Notes: generated by a model not told the origin, from the letters alone. DNA of 64,000 bases from Corynebacterium sp. 21KM1197 (GCF_033783015.1 NZ_CP123907.1:434001-498000), one strand, 5' to 3'. Numbered from the stretch's first letter, positions 37,265 to 47,694 are shown. Numbers and translations: made by a program.

Positions 37265-38449
37265 GTGCGCATTGTGGATCACGTGAACACATGGCTGGCC
37301 GCTCACCGCAGCGAGGTCGTGGGGTGGCGGCGTCACCTGCACTCCCACCCCGAGGTGGCCCACAGTGAACACGCCACCACGTCCTTCCTGGCAGAGGTGC
37401 TGCGCAAATACGGCCTGAGTCCCCGGCTGTTGCCCGGGACGGGCTTGACCGTGGACATCGGCGCGGACGATCCGCTGCGCCCGCGCCTGGCGTTCCGCGC
37501 CGATATTGATGCCCTCCACGTCGCGGAGGCCACCAACCTGCCCTTTTCCTCCACCGTGCCGGGAATCTCGCACGCCTGCGGGCACGACGTTCACACCACC
37601 ATCGCGGTGGCTCTGGCCTGCGCCCTGGCCGATCTCCTCGCGGAACAGGGGGAGAAACTGCCGCCGGTGCGCGTGATCTTCCAGCCCGCCGAGGAAGTGC
37701 TCTCCGGCGGGGCCTCCGAGGTGATTGAGGCCGGTGCCCTGGAGGGGGTGGGCTCTATTTACGCCCTGCACGTGGAACCGAAGTTGCCGGTGGGCAAGGT
37801 GGGGCTGCGTAACGGGGCGATCACCTCGGCCACGGACCTTTTGACTATCGACGTCTCCGGGCCCGGCGGGCACAGTTCCCGCCCGCACCTTTCCGCCGAC
37901 GTGGTGTACGCCCTGGGCAAACTGGCTACCGATCTTCCCGGGCTGCTCTCGCGCCGGGTGGACCCGCGCACGGGGACGGTGCTGGTTTTTGGTTCCATCG
38001 AGGCCGGCGATGCCGCCAACGCCATTCCGCAGTCCGGCCGGATTCGTGGAACGTTGCGCACCGCGGACATGGGGGTATGGCACGGGGCCGAGGTGCTCAT
38101 CAAGGAACTGGTGAGCCAGGTGCTGGCCCCCACGGGGTGCGCGCACCACCTGGACTATCTGCGCGGCGTACCGCCGGTGTTCAACGACACCGCCGCCACG
38201 GCCATTCTGGCGGAGGGGGCCAAGGTGCTGGGCAAGGAACCCGTGGTGGAGGCCCCGCAGTCCTCGGGCGGCGAGGACTTCTCCTGGTACTTGCAGGAGG
38301 TGCCGGGCTCGATGGCGCGCCTGGGCTGCTGGTCAGGGCAGGGCGATCCACAGGATCTGCACCAGGGCGATCTGCGGGTGGACGAGCGCGCGCTGGACAT
38401 GGGGGTACGGCTTTTCGCCTCGGTGGTGGAGCAACACGCGCGCGGGTAG
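37265..38449 (+). CDS. M20-family amidohydrolase (N-acyl-amino acid / hippurate hydrolase type)
   Basis: A 394-residue metal-dependent hydrolase. Dinuclear metal site: HSHPEVAHSE near the N-terminus, SHACGHDVHTT, QPAEEVLSGG with the catalytic Glu, LHVEPKLPVG and QSSGGEDFSWYL. It removes acyl groups from amino acids; in corynebacteria such enzymes take part in release of acids from conjugated precursors, but the substrate here is unknown. A GTG start at 37265 follows AAGGAGG. Confidence 0.9.
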   Translation: MRIVDHVNTWLAAHRSEVVGWRRHLHSHPEVAHSEHATTSFLAEVLRKYGLSPRLLPGTGLTVDIGADDPLRPRLAFRADIDALHVAEATNLPFSSTVPGISHACGHDVHTTIAVALACALADLLAEQGEKLPPVRVIFQPAEEVLSGGASEVIEAGALEGVGSIYALHVEPKLPVGKVGLRNGAITSATDLLTIDVSGPGGHSSRPHLSADVVYALGKLATDLPGLLSRRVDPRTGTVLVFGSIEAGDAANAIPQSGRIRGTLRTADMGVWHGAEVLIKELVSQVLAPTGCAHHLDYLRGVPPVFNDTAATAILAEGAKVLGKEPVVEAPQSSGGEDFSWYLQEVPGSMARLGCWSGQGDPQDLHQGDLRVDERALDMGVRLFASVVEQHARG

Positions 38450-38590
38450 GCGTGGTGGGGGACGGGGGCGTCGATAAGCAGCGGAGCCGGTTACCGGGAG
38501 GGATAGCGCCCCGGTGGGTTAGACTTGCAGGCGCACTGTGACTCTGTGAAATACCCGAGAATGACAACAAATAACTGTGGAGGTTTCCCC

Positions 38591-40000
38591 TTGTCCAAGC
38601 GTATCGTCATCATCGGCGGCGGCCCGGCGGGCTACGAGGCAGCCCTGGCGGGAGCGAAGTACGGCGCGGAGATCACGCTGGTGGAAAGCGAGGGGCCCGG
38701 CGGCTCCGCGGTGATCCATGACTGCGTGCCCTCCAAGTCCTTCATCGCCGGTGCCAACATTAAGACCGATCTGCGTCGCGCGGACGCGATGGGTCTGGGC
38801 AAGGACGTCACCGAGGCCCTGCTCGACGTGGACGCGCTGAACAAGCGCGTGCGCTCCCTGGCGGGGGATCAGTCCACCGACATCCGAGCCCAACTGGAGC
38901 GCATCGGCGTGCGGGTGATTGACGGCCTGGCGCGCTTCGACGATTACAAGCCCAAGCAGACCACGCACTACATCAAGGCCACCCATGCCGCGGACGGCAC
39001 CGAGGAGATCCTGGAGTGCGACCTCGTGCTGCTGGCCACCGGCGCGCACCCGCGCGTGCTGCCTGGTGCCCGCCCGGACGGCGAGCGCATCTTCACCTGG
39101 CAGCAGATCTACGATCTGGAAGCCCTGCCCGAGCACCTGATCGTGGTGGGCTCCGGCGTGACCGGCGCGGAATTCGTCTCCGCCTTTGCCGAGCTGGGCG
39201 TGCAGGTGACGATGGTGGCCTCCCGTGACCGCATTTTGCCTCACGACGACGCCGACGCCGCCGACGTGCTGGAAACGGTGTTGGCCGAGCGCGGCGTGAA
39301 ACTGGTGAAGCACGCCCGCGTGGACGAGGTGGTCAATACTGGCTCCGGGGTGCTGGTGCGCACCGCCGACGGCCGCGAGATCGAGGGCTCGCACGCCCTG
39401 ATGACGGTGGGCTCGGTGCCGCGCACCAAGAAGCTGGGCTTGGAGAGCGTGGGCGTGGAGGTGACCCCCTCCGGGCATATTCATGTGGATCGCGTCTCGC
39501 GCACCAACGTGGCGGGCATCTATGCCGCCGGTGACTGCACCGACCTCTTCCCCCTGGCCTCCGTGGCGGCCATGCAGGGGCGCATTGCCATGTATCACGC
39601 CCTGGGCGAGGGAGTGTCCCCGCTGCGCCTCAAGACGGTGGCCACGGCGGTGTTTACCCGACCGGAGATCGCCTCCGTGGGCGTGACGCAGCACCAGATC
39701 GAATCCGGTGAGGTACGGGCGCGCAGCATTACGCTGCCCTTGCAGACCAATCCGCGCGCCAAGATGCGCTCGCTGCGCCACGGCTTTGTCAAACTGTTCT
39801 GCCGCGAGCACTCCGGCATCATCATCGGCGGGGCCGTGGTGGCCCCCACGGCCTCGGAGCTGATCCTGCCCATTTCCGTGGCGGTGAATAACAACCTCAC
39901 GGTGAACGCCTTGGCGGACTCCTTCGCGGTCTACCCCTCCCTCTCCGGTTCCATCACGGAGGCGGCGCGCCGCTTGGTTTCTCACGACGATCTCGGCTAG
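38591..40000 (+). CDS. lpdA: NAD(P)H-quinone dehydrogenase / flavoprotein disulfide reductase family
   Basis: A 469-residue FAD flavoprotein of the LpdA/SthA family. FAD site GGGPAGYEAALAG; NAD site VVGSGVTGAEFVS; FAD/substrate DRVSRTNVAGIYAAGDCTD. The redox-active position reads AVIHDCVPSKS, with only one Cys, so the disulfide pair of true lipoamide dehydrogenase is missing; this is the normal pattern of actinobacterial LpdA. TTG at 38591 is chosen because GTGGAGG precedes it at seven bases and it gives the family length. The stop codon is followed by a terminator. Confidence 0.9.
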   Translation: MSKRIVIIGGGPAGYEAALAGAKYGAEITLVESEGPGGSAVIHDCVPSKSFIAGANIKTDLRRADAMGLGKDVTEALLDVDALNKRVRSLAGDQSTDIRAQLERIGVRVIDGLARFDDYKPKQTTHYIKATHAADGTEEILECDLVLLATGAHPRVLPGARPDGERIFTWQQIYDLEALPEHLIVVGSGVTGAEFVSAFAELGVQVTMVASRDRILPHDDADAADVLETVLAERGVKLVKHARVDEVVNTGSGVLVRTADGREIEGSHALMTVGSVPRTKKLGLESVGVEVTPSGHIHVDRVSRTNVAGIYAAGDCTDLFPLASVAAMQGRIAMYHALGEGVSPLRLKTVATAVFTRPEIASVGVTQHQIESGEVRARSITLPLQTNPRAKMRSLRHGFVKLFCREHSGIIIGGAVVAPTASELILPISVAVNNNLTVNALADSFAVYPSLSGSITEAARRLVSHDDLG

Positions 40001-40004
40001 TCAC

Positions 40005-40040
40005 GGCCCCGCTCCTCCCCTGAATGGGGGTGGCGGGGCC
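40005..40040 (+). terminator. Terminator of lpdA
   Basis: GGCCCCGC (40005-40012) pairs with GCGGGGCC (40033-40040); an inner CCCC/GGGG stem lies between them. TTTGTGTG follows. Confidence 0.8.
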
Positions 40041-40122
40041 TTTGTGTGATCGTGGGCATACTTTTTCTCTTACTATGGTGCATGGCTCATAATCTTTCGC
40101 ACTGTTAGGAGATGTGTCTGCG

Positions 40123-41637
40123 ATGATCCAGCACACTGTGAGGTCCCGTCGCTCCGCCGAGGAGTTCCCCCAAACCGAGCACCTGGCCTATAAGGTCGCC
40201 GCCGTGGCCGCCGATGAGGTGGAGGTGCCGCAGGATACCGCCGAGATGATCGTGAACCGGATCATCGATAACGCCGCCGTATCCGCAGCCTCGGTGCTGC
40301 GCCGCCCGGTGAGCGTGGCTCGCGCCCAGGCGCTGGCACACCCGGTGAGCAAGGGAGGCGCCGCAGTCTTTGGCGTGCCGGGCCAGTTCTCCGCCGAGTG
40401 GGCGGCCCTGGCCAACGGCACGGCGGTGCGCGAACTCGATTTCCACGACACCTTCCTGGCCGCCGAGTACTCCCACCCCGGCGATAACATCCCGCCGATC
40501 GTGGCGGTGGCCCAGCACCGAGGCTCCACGGGTAAGGATCTGATCCGTGGCATTGCCACCGGTTACGAGATCCAGGTGAACCTCACCCGTGGCATGTGCC
40601 TGCACGAGCACAAGATCGACCACGTGGCCCACCTCGGCCCCTCGGTGGCGGCGGGCCTGGGTTCCCTCCTGCACCTGGACGTGGAGACCATTTATCAGGC
40701 GGTGGGCCAGGCCCTGCACACCACCACGGCCACCCGCCAGTCCCGCAAGGGCCTGATCTCCTCCTGGAAGGCCTTTGCCCCGGCCTTCGCCGGGAAGATG
40801 GCCATTGAGTCCGTGGATCGCGCCATGCGCGGCGAGGGCGCGCCGGCCCCGATCTGGGAGGGCGAGGACGGCGTGATCGCCTGGCTGCTCGGCGGCCCGG
40901 AGGCCAGCTACACCATTCCGCTGCCGGAACCGGGCGAGGGCAAGCGCGCGATCCTGGATACCTTCACCAAGGAGCACTCCGCCGAGTATCAGTCCCAAGC
41001 CCCCATCGACCTCGCCCGCCGCATGCGCGAGCGCGTGCTGGAGGCCACCGGCGGCGATCTGGGCAAGATCGAGTCCATCGTGCTGCACACCAGCCACCAC
41101 ACCCACTACGTGATCGGTACTGGCTCGCAGGACCCGCAGAAGTTTGACCCGGATTCCTCCCGTGAGACGCTGGATCACTCCATCATGTACATCTTCGCGG
41201 TGGCCCTGGAGGACGGCACCTGGCACCACGAGGATTCCTACGCCCCCGAGCGCGCCCACCGCCCGGAGACCGTGGCCCTGTGGCGCAAGGTCTCCACCAC
41301 GGAGGACCCGGAGTGGACGCGCCGCTACCACTCCACCGATCCCGAGGAAAAGGCCTTTGGCGCTCGCGCGGAGATCACGCTGGCCGATGGCACCGTGATC
41401 GTCGATGAGCTGGCCGTGGCCGATGCGCACCCGCTGGGCGCGCGTCCCTTCGGGCGCGAGAACTACATCGAGAAGTTCCGCACCCTGGCCGAGGGCGTGG
41501 TTTCCGAGGCCGAGCAGGAGCGGTTCTTGCAGGCCGCGCAGTCCCTGCCGGACCTCGATGACCTGAACGAACTCAACATCGAGCTGGAGGCCGATGTGCT
41601 GGAGCGAGCCCCGAAGCTGCCGGAGGGGTTGTTCTAA
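40123..41637 (+). CDS. prpD: 2-Methylcitrate dehydratase
   Basis: A 504-residue MmgE/PrpD enzyme, second step of the methylcitrate cycle, dehydrating 2-methylcitrate. The N-terminal domain includes REALPHDF-like [22 protein letters not shown], and the C-terminal domain is intact. ATG 40123 is preferred over GTG 40114 because AGGAG (40107-40111) gives a workable spacing. It is the first gene of prpDBC; the stop TAA is followed immediately by prpB. Confidence 0.94.
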   Translation: MIQHTVRSRRSAEEFPQTEHLAYKVAAVAADEVEVPQDTAEMIVNRIIDNAAVSAASVLRRPVSVARAQALAHPVSKGGAAVFGVPGQFSAEWAALANGTAVRELDFHDTFLAAEYSHPGDNIPPIVAVAQHRGSTGKDLIRGIATGYEIQVNLTRGMCLHEHKIDHVAHLGPSVAAGLGSLLHLDVETIYQAVGQALHTTTATRQSRKGLISSWKAFAPAFAGKMAIESVDRAMRGEGAPAPIWEGEDGVIAWLLGGPEASYTIPLPEPGEGKRAILDTFTKEHSAEYQSQAPIDLARRMRERVLEATGGDLGKIESIVLHTSHHTHYVIGTGSQDPQKFDPDSSRETLDHSIMYIFAVALEDGTWHHEDSYAPERAHRPETVALWRKVSTTEDPEWTRRYHSTDPEEKAFGARAEITLADGTVIVDELAVADAHPLGARPFGRENYIEKFRTLAEGVVSEAEQERFLQAAQSLPDLDDLNELNIELEADVLERAPKLPEGLF

Positions 41638-42564
41638 ATGGGTGACCTCTATTCCAGCGCGGTGACCCCCACGCAGCGTCGAGAGGCATTCCGCGAGGGC
41701 CTGAACTCCGGGACGATCCAGCGCCTGCCGGGAGCCTTCTCCCCGCTGTGCGCCAGGGCGATCCAGGAGGCGGGCTTTGAGGGCGTGTATGTCTCCGGCG
41801 CGGTGGTCGCCGCCGACCTCGCCCTGCCGGACATCGGCCTGACCACGCTGACGGAGGTGGCGGGGCGCTCGCGGCAGATCGCGCGGGTGACCGACCTGCC
41901 GGTGCTCGTGGACGCCGATACCGGCTTTGGCGAGCCGATGTCCGCCGCCCGCACCGTCTCTGAACTGGAGGACGCGGGAGTTGCTGGGTGCCATCTGGAG
42001 GATCAGATGAACCCCAAGCGCTGCGGGCACCTGGACGGCAAGGAAGTGGTGCCCACGGACGTCATGCTGCGGCGCATTAGCGCGGCGGTGGGGCAGCGGC
42101 GCGATCCCTCCTTTGTGATTTCCGCGCGCACCGACGCCGCCGGGGTCGAGGGCATGGACTCCGCGATTAACCGGGCCAAGGCCTACGCGGATGCCGGTGC
42201 GGACCTCATCTTCGTGGAGGCCCTGCACACCCCGGAGGACTTCGAGCGCTTCCGCAAGGCCGTTCCGGAGGTGCCGCTGCTGGCGAACATGACGGAGTTT
42301 GGCAAGACGGAACTTCTACCCGCCCACGTTTTACAAGACCTCGGCTATAACGCGGTGATCTACCCCGTGACCACCCTGCGCGTGGCGATGGGCCAGGTGG
42401 AATCCGCGCTCAAGGAGATCGCGGAGACCGGCACACAGACCGGCTGGGTGGATCGCATGCAGCACCGCTCCCGGCTCTATGAGTTGCTGCGCTATTCCGA
42501 ATACAACTCCTTTGACCAAAAAGTATTTACCTACTCGGTGGACAACTACGATCCCCGCTCCTAG
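41638..42564 (+). CDS. prpB: Methylisocitrate lyase
   Basis: A 308-residue PEP mutase/isocitrate lyase-superfamily enzyme that splits methylisocitrate into pyruvate and succinate. Motifs: DADTGFGEPM near residue 94, the catalytic KRCGH loop near 123-127, and the C-terminal region. It begins on the base after the prpD stop. Confidence 0.95.
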   Translation: MGDLYSSAVTPTQRREAFREGLNSGTIQRLPGAFSPLCARAIQEAGFEGVYVSGAVVAADLALPDIGLTTLTEVAGRSRQIARVTDLPVLVDADTGFGEPMSAARTVSELEDAGVAGCHLEDQMNPKRCGHLDGKEVVPTDVMLRRISAAVGQRRDPSFVISARTDAAGVEGMDSAINRAKAYADAGADLIFVEALHTPEDFERFRKAVPEVPLLANMTEFGKTELLPAHVLQDLGYNAVIYPVTTLRVAMGQVESALKEIAETGTQTGWVDRMQHRSRLYELLRYSEYNSFDQKVFTYSVDNYDPRS

Positions 42565-42572
42565 GAGGAATC

Positions 42573-43715
42573 ATGACTGATCAAACCGTGTACAAGGGCC
42601 TTGCCGGGGTGGTGGCGGATTACACCGCCGTGTCCAAGGTGATGCCGGAGACCAACTCTTTGACCTACCGAGGCTATCCCGTCCAGGAGCTCGCCAGGTA
42701 TTGCACCTTTGAGGAGGTGGCGTACCTGCTGTGGAACGAGGAACTGCCCACCCCGGACGAGTTGCGCCGCTTCTCCGTGCGGGAAAAGGCGCTGCGCCAC
42801 ATCGACCGTGGCCTCATCGACTTGGTGCGCTCCATGCCGCTGTCCTGTCACCCGATGGACGTGCTGCGCAGCGCCGTGAGTTATATCGGCGCCCAGGATC
42901 CCGAGTCCTACACCCGCGACTCCGATCACCTGCGCCGCAGTTCCCTGGAGCTCATGGCCAAACTGCCCACCGTGGTGGCCCTGGATATTCGCCGCCGCAA
43001 GGGGCAGGACTACATCGAGCCCTCCGTGAAGAAGGGCTTTGCGGAGAACTTCCTCTACATGGTCTTTGGCGATGGCCCGGAGTCCCCGGCTTCCAACCGC
43101 GCGGACGTGGAGGCCTTTGATACCTCGCTCATTCTCTATGCCGAGCACTCCTTCAATGCCTCCACCTTCACCGCTCGCGTGGTCACCTCCACGATGTCGG
43201 ACGCCTATTCCGCCGTCACCGCCGCGATCGGCGCGCTCAAGGGCCCGCTGCACGGCGGCGCGAACGAGGCCGTAATGCACGCCATGCTGGAGATTGACGA
43301 TCCCGCTCGTGCCCGCGACTGGGTGAACGAGAAGCTCGATTCCAAGCAGCTCATCATGGGCTTCGGGCACCGCGTGTACAAGAACGGCGATTCCCGCGTG
43401 CCCACGATGGAGGCGGCGTTCAAGGAACTGGCGGCGCAGCACGATGGCCAGCGCTGGGCGCAGATGTATGACGAGATGGCGGACGCCATGACCAGCCGCA
43501 CGGGAATCAAGCCCAACCTGGACTTCCCGGCGGGCCCGGCTTATCACATCCTGGGCTTTGACGTGGAGTTTTTTACCCCCATCTTCGTGATGGCGCGGAT
43601 CACCGGGTGGACGGCGCACATCATCGAGCAGAATGAGAATAACTCCCTCATTCGCCCGCTTTCCGCCTACAACGGCAGCGAGCAGCGCGCGGTGCCCACG
43701 CAGTCGCTGGAGTAA
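42573..43715 (+). CDS. prpC: 2-Methylcitrate synthase
   Basis: A 380-residue citrate synthase-family enzyme that condenses propionyl-CoA with oxaloacetate. Catalytic residues are visible in GPLHGGANEAV (His), MGFGHRVYKNGDSR (His, Arg) and NLDFPAGPAY (Asp). It starts 8 bases after prpB with AGGAGG (42561-42566) upstream and ends the operon. Position after prpDB distinguishes it from gltA. Confidence 0.95.
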   Translation: MTDQTVYKGLAGVVADYTAVSKVMPETNSLTYRGYPVQELARYCTFEEVAYLLWNEELPTPDELRRFSVREKALRHIDRGLIDLVRSMPLSCHPMDVLRSAVSYIGAQDPESYTRDSDHLRRSSLELMAKLPTVVALDIRRRKGQDYIEPSVKKGFAENFLYMVFGDGPESPASNRADVEAFDTSLILYAEHSFNASTFTARVVTSTMSDAYSAVTAAIGALKGPLHGGANEAVMHAMLEIDDPARARDWVNEKLDSKQLIMGFGHRVYKNGDSRVPTMEAAFKELAAQHDGQRWAQMYDEMADAMTSRTGIKPNLDFPAGPAYHILGFDVEFFTPIFVMARITGWTAHIIEQNENNSLIRPLSAYNGSEQRAVPTQSLE

Positions 43716-43746
43716 ATCTGGGGAGTAGGTCGGGGAGGACTCGTGT

Positions 43747-43772
43747 CGCCCCGGGGCTTGTGACCCGGGGCG
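43747..43772 (+). terminator. Terminator of prpDBC
   Basis: A 9-bp stem CGCCCCGGG (43747-43755) with CCCGGGGCG (43764-43772), loop GCTTGTGA, followed by GCTTTCG. It lies 31 bases after the prpC stop. Confidence 0.7.
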
Positions 43773-43920
43773 GCTTTCGACGGCTCCCGGTTACGGTTGC
43801 CCGCTTACGGGGTGTGGAGGCCTCTGGTTGAACCTTTGCGAGGGCGCGTCCCGGTGGTGAGTTACACTGCATGTGTCTCGTAATACCGCTCACATTCAAC
43901 CTGTGAGGAAGGAACACACC

Positions 43921-46900
43921 GTGGTAGCACCAACCCTGCCCACCTTTGAGAAGATCCTCGTGGCCAACCGAGGAGAAATTGCCGTGAGGGCTTTCCGTGC
44001 CGCCTACGAGGTGGGCGCGGAAACCGTGGCGGTGTACCCCGCCGAGGATCGCAACTCTTTCCACCGCTCCTTTGCCTCCGAGGCCGTGCGCATCGGGGCC
44101 GGGGATTCCCCGGTCAAGGCGTACCTCAACATTGATGAGGTCATTCGCGCGGCGAAGCAGACGGGAGCGGATGCCATTTACCCCGGTTATGGCTTCCTTT
44201 CGGAGAACGCCACGCTGGCGCGGCGCTGCGCGGAAAATGGGCTGACCTTCATCGGCCCGCCGCCGGAGGTGCTGGACCTCACCGGCGATAAGGCCGCCGC
44301 GGTGGAGGCCGCGCGTCAGGCGGGGCTACCAATCCTGGATGATTCCGAGCCCTCCGAGGACATCAACGAACTCGTGGAGATGTCCAAGGGACGGGACTTC
44401 CCGATCTTCGTCAAAGCCGTGGCCGGCGGCGGTGGGCGCGGTATGCGCTTTGTGGGCTCCCCGGAGGAACTGCCCGCTCTGGCCGCAGAGGCCTCCCGCG
44501 AGGCGGCCGCCGCCTTTGGCGATGGTCGCGTGTACCTGGAGCGCGCCGTGGTCAATCCCCAGCACATCGAGGTGCAGATTCTGGGTGACGCCGCGGGCAA
44601 CGTGATCCACCTCTACGAGCGCGATTGCTCCTTGCAGCGCCGCCACCAAAAGGTGGTGGAGATCGCCCCCGCGCAGCACCTGAGCGAGGAACTGCGCGAG
44701 CGCATCTGCGCGGACGCGGTGGCCTTTGCCGAGCACATCGGCTACCAGGGCGCGGGCACGGTGGAGTTCCTGGTGGATGATCAGGCCAACCACGTGTTCA
44801 TCGAGATGAATCCCCGTATCCAGGTGGAGCACACGGTGACCGAGGAGGTCACCCAGGTGGATCTGGTGAAAACCCAGCTGCGCCTGGCGGCCGGGGCCAC
44901 CCTGGCCGATCTGGGGCTGAGCCAGGAGGTCATCACCACGCACGGGGCGGCCCTGCAATGCCGCATTACCACCGAGGACCCCAATAACGGCTTCCGCCCG
45001 GATACCGGCACGATCACCGCCTACCGCAGCCCCGGCGGAGCGGGCGTGCGCCTGGACGGAGCGGCCATGCTGGGCGGCGAGATCACCCCGAACTTCGATT
45101 CCATGCTGGTGAAGATGACCTGCCGTGGTTCGGACTTTGCCACCGCCGTGGCCCGAGCGCAGCGCGCCCTGGCGGAGTTCACCGTTTCCGGCGTGGCCAC
45201 CAATATCGGCTTCCTGCGCGCGCTGCTGCGCGAGGAGGACTTCCAACACAAGCGCATCGCCACCTCCTTCATCGCGGATCACCCCTGGTTGTTGCAGGCC
45301 CCGCCCGCCGACGATGAGCCCTCGCGGATTCTGGATTACCTGGCGGACGTGACCGTCAATAAGCCGCACGGCGCACGCCCCACGGACCTCAACCCGCTGG
45401 ATAAGTTGCCCGAGCTATCCGATGAGCCCTTGCAGCGCGGTTCCCGCGACGAGTTGCTGCACTTAGGCCCGCAGCGCTTTGCGGAGAAGTTGCGTGCGCA
45501 GGACGCCCTGGCGGTCACGGACACCACGTTCCGCGACGCGCACCAGTCGCTGCTGGCCACCCGCGTGCGCAGTTCCGCCCTGGTTCCAGCGGCCAAGGCC
45601 GTGGCGCGGCTGACCCCGCAACTGTTCTCGGTGGAGGCCTGGGGTGGTGCCACCTATGACGTCGCCATGCGCTTCCTGCACGAGGACCCCTGGGCACGCC
45701 TGGATGCCCTGCGCGAGGCCATGCCCAATGTGAATATCCAAATGCTGCTGCGCGGGCGTAATGCGGTGGGGTACATGCCCTACCCGGATTCCGTGTGCCG
45801 TTCCTTTGTCCGCGAGGCGGCCTCCTCCGGCGTGGACATCTTCCGCATCTTCGATGCCCTCAACGACGTCAGCCAGATGCGCCCGGCTATCGACGCCGTC
45901 CTGGAAACCAACACCGCCGTGGCCGAGGTGGCGATGGCCTACTCCGGCGATCTGAGCAACCCTGCGGAGGACCTCTACACCCTGGATTACTATCTGCGCC
46001 TGGCCGAGCAGATCGTGGAGTCCGGGGCGCACATTCTGGCGATCAAGGACATGGCGGGCCTGCTGCGGCCATCGGCGGCAAAGAAACTGGTGGGGGCGCT
46101 GCGCAAGGAGTTCGACCTGCCCGTGCACGTGCATACGCACGATACCGCCGGTGGGCAGCTGGCCACCTATCTGGCGGCGGCTGAGGCCGGGGCGGACGCC
46201 GTGGACGGCGCCTCCGCGCCGATGTCCGGCACGACCTCGCAGCCCTCGCTCTCGGCCATCGTGGCCGCCTTTGCCCACACCTACCGGGACACCGGGATCT
46301 CCCTGGACTCGGTGGGGGACATGGAGCCCTACTGGGAGGCCGTGCGCTCCCTCTACGCACCGTTCGAGTCCGGTATTCCCGGCCCCACCGGGCGCGTGTA
46401 CCACCACGAGATTCCCGGCGGTCAGCTTTCCAACCTGCGCACCCAGGCCACCGCGCTGGGACTGGGCGATCGTTTTGAACTCATCGAGAACACCTACGCG
46501 GATGTCAATGCCATGCTGGGGCGGCCCACCAAGGTCACCCCCTCCTCCAAGGTGGTGGGCGACCTCGCTCTTTCCTTGGTGGGCACCGGCGTGACGGCCG
46601 AGGAGTTCGCGGCCGACCCTCGCGCCTACGACATTCCCGATTCCGTGATCGCCTTCCTGCGCGGCGAACTGGGCACGCCCCCCGGTGGCTGGCCGGAGGA
46701 GCTGCGCGATAAAGCCCTGGCGGGGCGCACGACCGGCCAGGGCGACCACGCCGAGGTTCCCGCCGAGCAGCAGGAACGGCTGGAATCCAAGGACCGAGCG
46801 GATCGCCGCTTGGCCCTGGATTCGCTGATGTTCCCCAAGCCCGCCGCCGAGTTCGAGGAGCACCGCCGCCGCTTCGGCGACGTCTCCGAGCTGGGCGACC

Positions 46901-47331
46901 GCGAATTCTTCTACGGCCTCGTGGAGGGCGAGGAGGTCTCCATCTCCCTGCCGGGTTCCGCGCGGAACATGCTGGTGCGTCTCGACGCCGTGGGCGAGCC
47001 CGACGATAAGGGCCTGCGTTCCGTGGTGGCCACGGTCAATGGTCAGGTGCGCCCCATGCGCGTGCGCGATCGCTCCGTGGAATCCGTGACGGCCTCCGCG
47101 GAAAAGGCCGATCCCTCGGTGGCGGGGCAGGTGGCCGCGCCGTTCTCCGGGGTGGTGACGGTGAACGTGGCCGAGGGAGACGAGGTCAGCGCCGGGGACC
47201 CGGTGGCGGTGATTGAAGCGATGAAGATGGAGGCCACCATCTCCGCCACGATCGACGGAGTGATCTCCCGCGTGGTGCTCACCCAGCCCACCAAGGTGGA
47301 GGGTGGCGATCTCATCGTCGAGGTGAGCTAG
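43921..47331 (+). CDS. pyc: Pyruvate carboxylase
   Basis: A 1136-residue single-chain enzyme that makes oxaloacetate from pyruvate. Domains in order: biotin carboxylase ([30 protein letters not shown]), carboxyltransferase (TDTTFRDAHQSLLATRVR, metal site HVHTHDTAGG) and C-terminal biotin carrier (EAMKMEA, biotin on the Lys). It closely follows the C. glutamicum sequence throughout. GTG at 43921 is chosen because AGGAAGG precedes it by eight bases; an upstream in-frame GTG at 43873 would add 16 unusual residues. Confidence 0.97.
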   Translation: MVAPTLPTFEKILVANRGEIAVRAFRAAYEVGAETVAVYPAEDRNSFHRSFASEAVRIGAGDSPVKAYLNIDEVIRAAKQTGADAIYPGYGFLSENATLARRCAENGLTFIGPPPEVLDLTGDKAAAVEAARQAGLPILDDSEPSEDINELVEMSKGRDFPIFVKAVAGGGGRGMRFVGSPEELPALAAEASREAAAAFGDGRVYLERAVVNPQHIEVQILGDAAGNVIHLYERDCSLQRRHQKVVEIAPAQHLSEELRERICADAVAFAEHIGYQGAGTVEFLVDDQANHVFIEMNPRIQVEHTVTEEVTQVDLVKTQLRLAAGATLADLGLSQEVITTHGAALQCRITTEDPNNGFRPDTGTITAYRSPGGAGVRLDGAAMLGGEITPNFDSMLVKMTCRGSDFATAVARAQRALAEFTVSGVATNIGFLRALLREEDFQHKRIATSFIADHPWLLQAPPADDEPSRILDYLADVTVNKPHGARPTDLNPLDKLPELSDEPLQRGSRDELLHLGPQRFAEKLRAQDALAVTDTTFRDAHQSLLATRVRSSALVPAAKAVARLTPQLFSVEAWGGATYDVAMRFLHEDPWARLDALREAMPNVNIQMLLRGRNAVGYMPYPDSVCRSFVREAASSGVDIFRIFDALNDVSQMRPAIDAVLETNTAVAEVAMAYSGDLSNPAEDLYTLDYYLRLAEQIVESGAHILAIKDMAGLLRPSAAKKLVGALRKEFDLPVHVHTHDTAGGQLATYLAAAEAGADAVDGASAPMSGTTSQPSLSAIVAAFAHTYRDTGISLDSVGDMEPYWEAVRSLYAPFESGIPGPTGRVYHHEIPGGQLSNLRTQATALGLGDRFELIENTYADVNAMLGRPTKVTPSSKVVGDLALSLVGTGVTAEEFAADPRAYDIPDSVIAFLRGELGTPPGGWPEELRDKALAGRTTGQGDHAEVPAEQQERLESKDRADRRLALDSLMFPKPAAEFEEHRRRFGDVSELGDREFFYGLVEGEEVSISLPGSARNMLVRLDAVGEPDDKGLRSVVATVNGQVRPMRVRDRSVESVTASAEKADPSVAGQVAAPFSGVVTVNVAEGDEVSAGDPVAVIEAMKMEATISATIDGVISRVVLTQPTKVEGGDLIVEVS

Positions 47332-47339
47332 TTTTACTG

Positions 47340-47388
47340 TGACGAGCGGGTTCGTCACATTGTGGTGATGTGACGAACCCGCTCGTCA
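47340..47388. promoter_or_regulatory. Large palindrome: pyc terminator and/or operator of XRE gene
   Basis: A perfect 21-bp inverted repeat (47340-47360 with 47368-47388) with a 7-base loop. Each arm is itself a near-palindrome TGACGA-GCGGGT-TCGTCA, so two copies of a dyad of the kind bound by XRE dimers stand face to face. It begins 8 bases after the pyc stop and ends 18 bases before the XRE gene's start, so it can act as terminator, operator or both. Confidence 0.65.
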
Positions 47389-47406
47389 TAGGTATTGTGG
47401 GGGATC

Positions 47407-47694
47407 ATGGTGGGATACCGGATTAATCGCCAACTCACGGAACTGGGGGAGCACGTGCGGGGATGGCGCATGGTGCTGGGGCTGACCGCACAGCAGGTAT
47501 CCGAGCGGGCCGGGATTACCCGGGATACCCTCCGCAAGATCGAGACGGGCAACCCGAACGTGCATTTCACCAGCGTGGCCCAGGTGCTGCGGGCGCTGGG
47601 GCTGCTTGACCGGGTGGTGGACACCGTGGACCCGCTCAACAGCGATATTGGGCGGTTACGGGCCGGGCGGCTGGAGAAGAAGCGGGCGAGGTGA
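47407..47694 (+). CDS. XRE-family regulator (HipB-like), 95 aa
   Basis: A single helix-turn-helix protein: LGEHVRGWRMVLGLTAQQVSERAGITRDTLRKIETGNPNV is typical of HipB-type antitoxins/regulators, followed by VLRALGLLDRVVDTVDPLNSDIGRL. No hipA gene follows. ATG at 47407 (MVGYRINRQL) is the better start; an in-frame start at 47395 is possible. The large palindrome directly upstream is a likely autoregulatory operator. Confidence 0.82.
   Translation: MVGYRINRQLTELGEHVRGWRMVLGLTAQQVSERAGITRDTLRKIETGNPNVHFTSVAQVLRALGLLDRVVDTVDPLNSDIGRLRAGRLEKKRAR

Noticed and set aside
47407..47694. HipBA toxin-antitoxin system
   Set aside because: No hipA kinase gene follows; the next gene is a NYN-fold protein.
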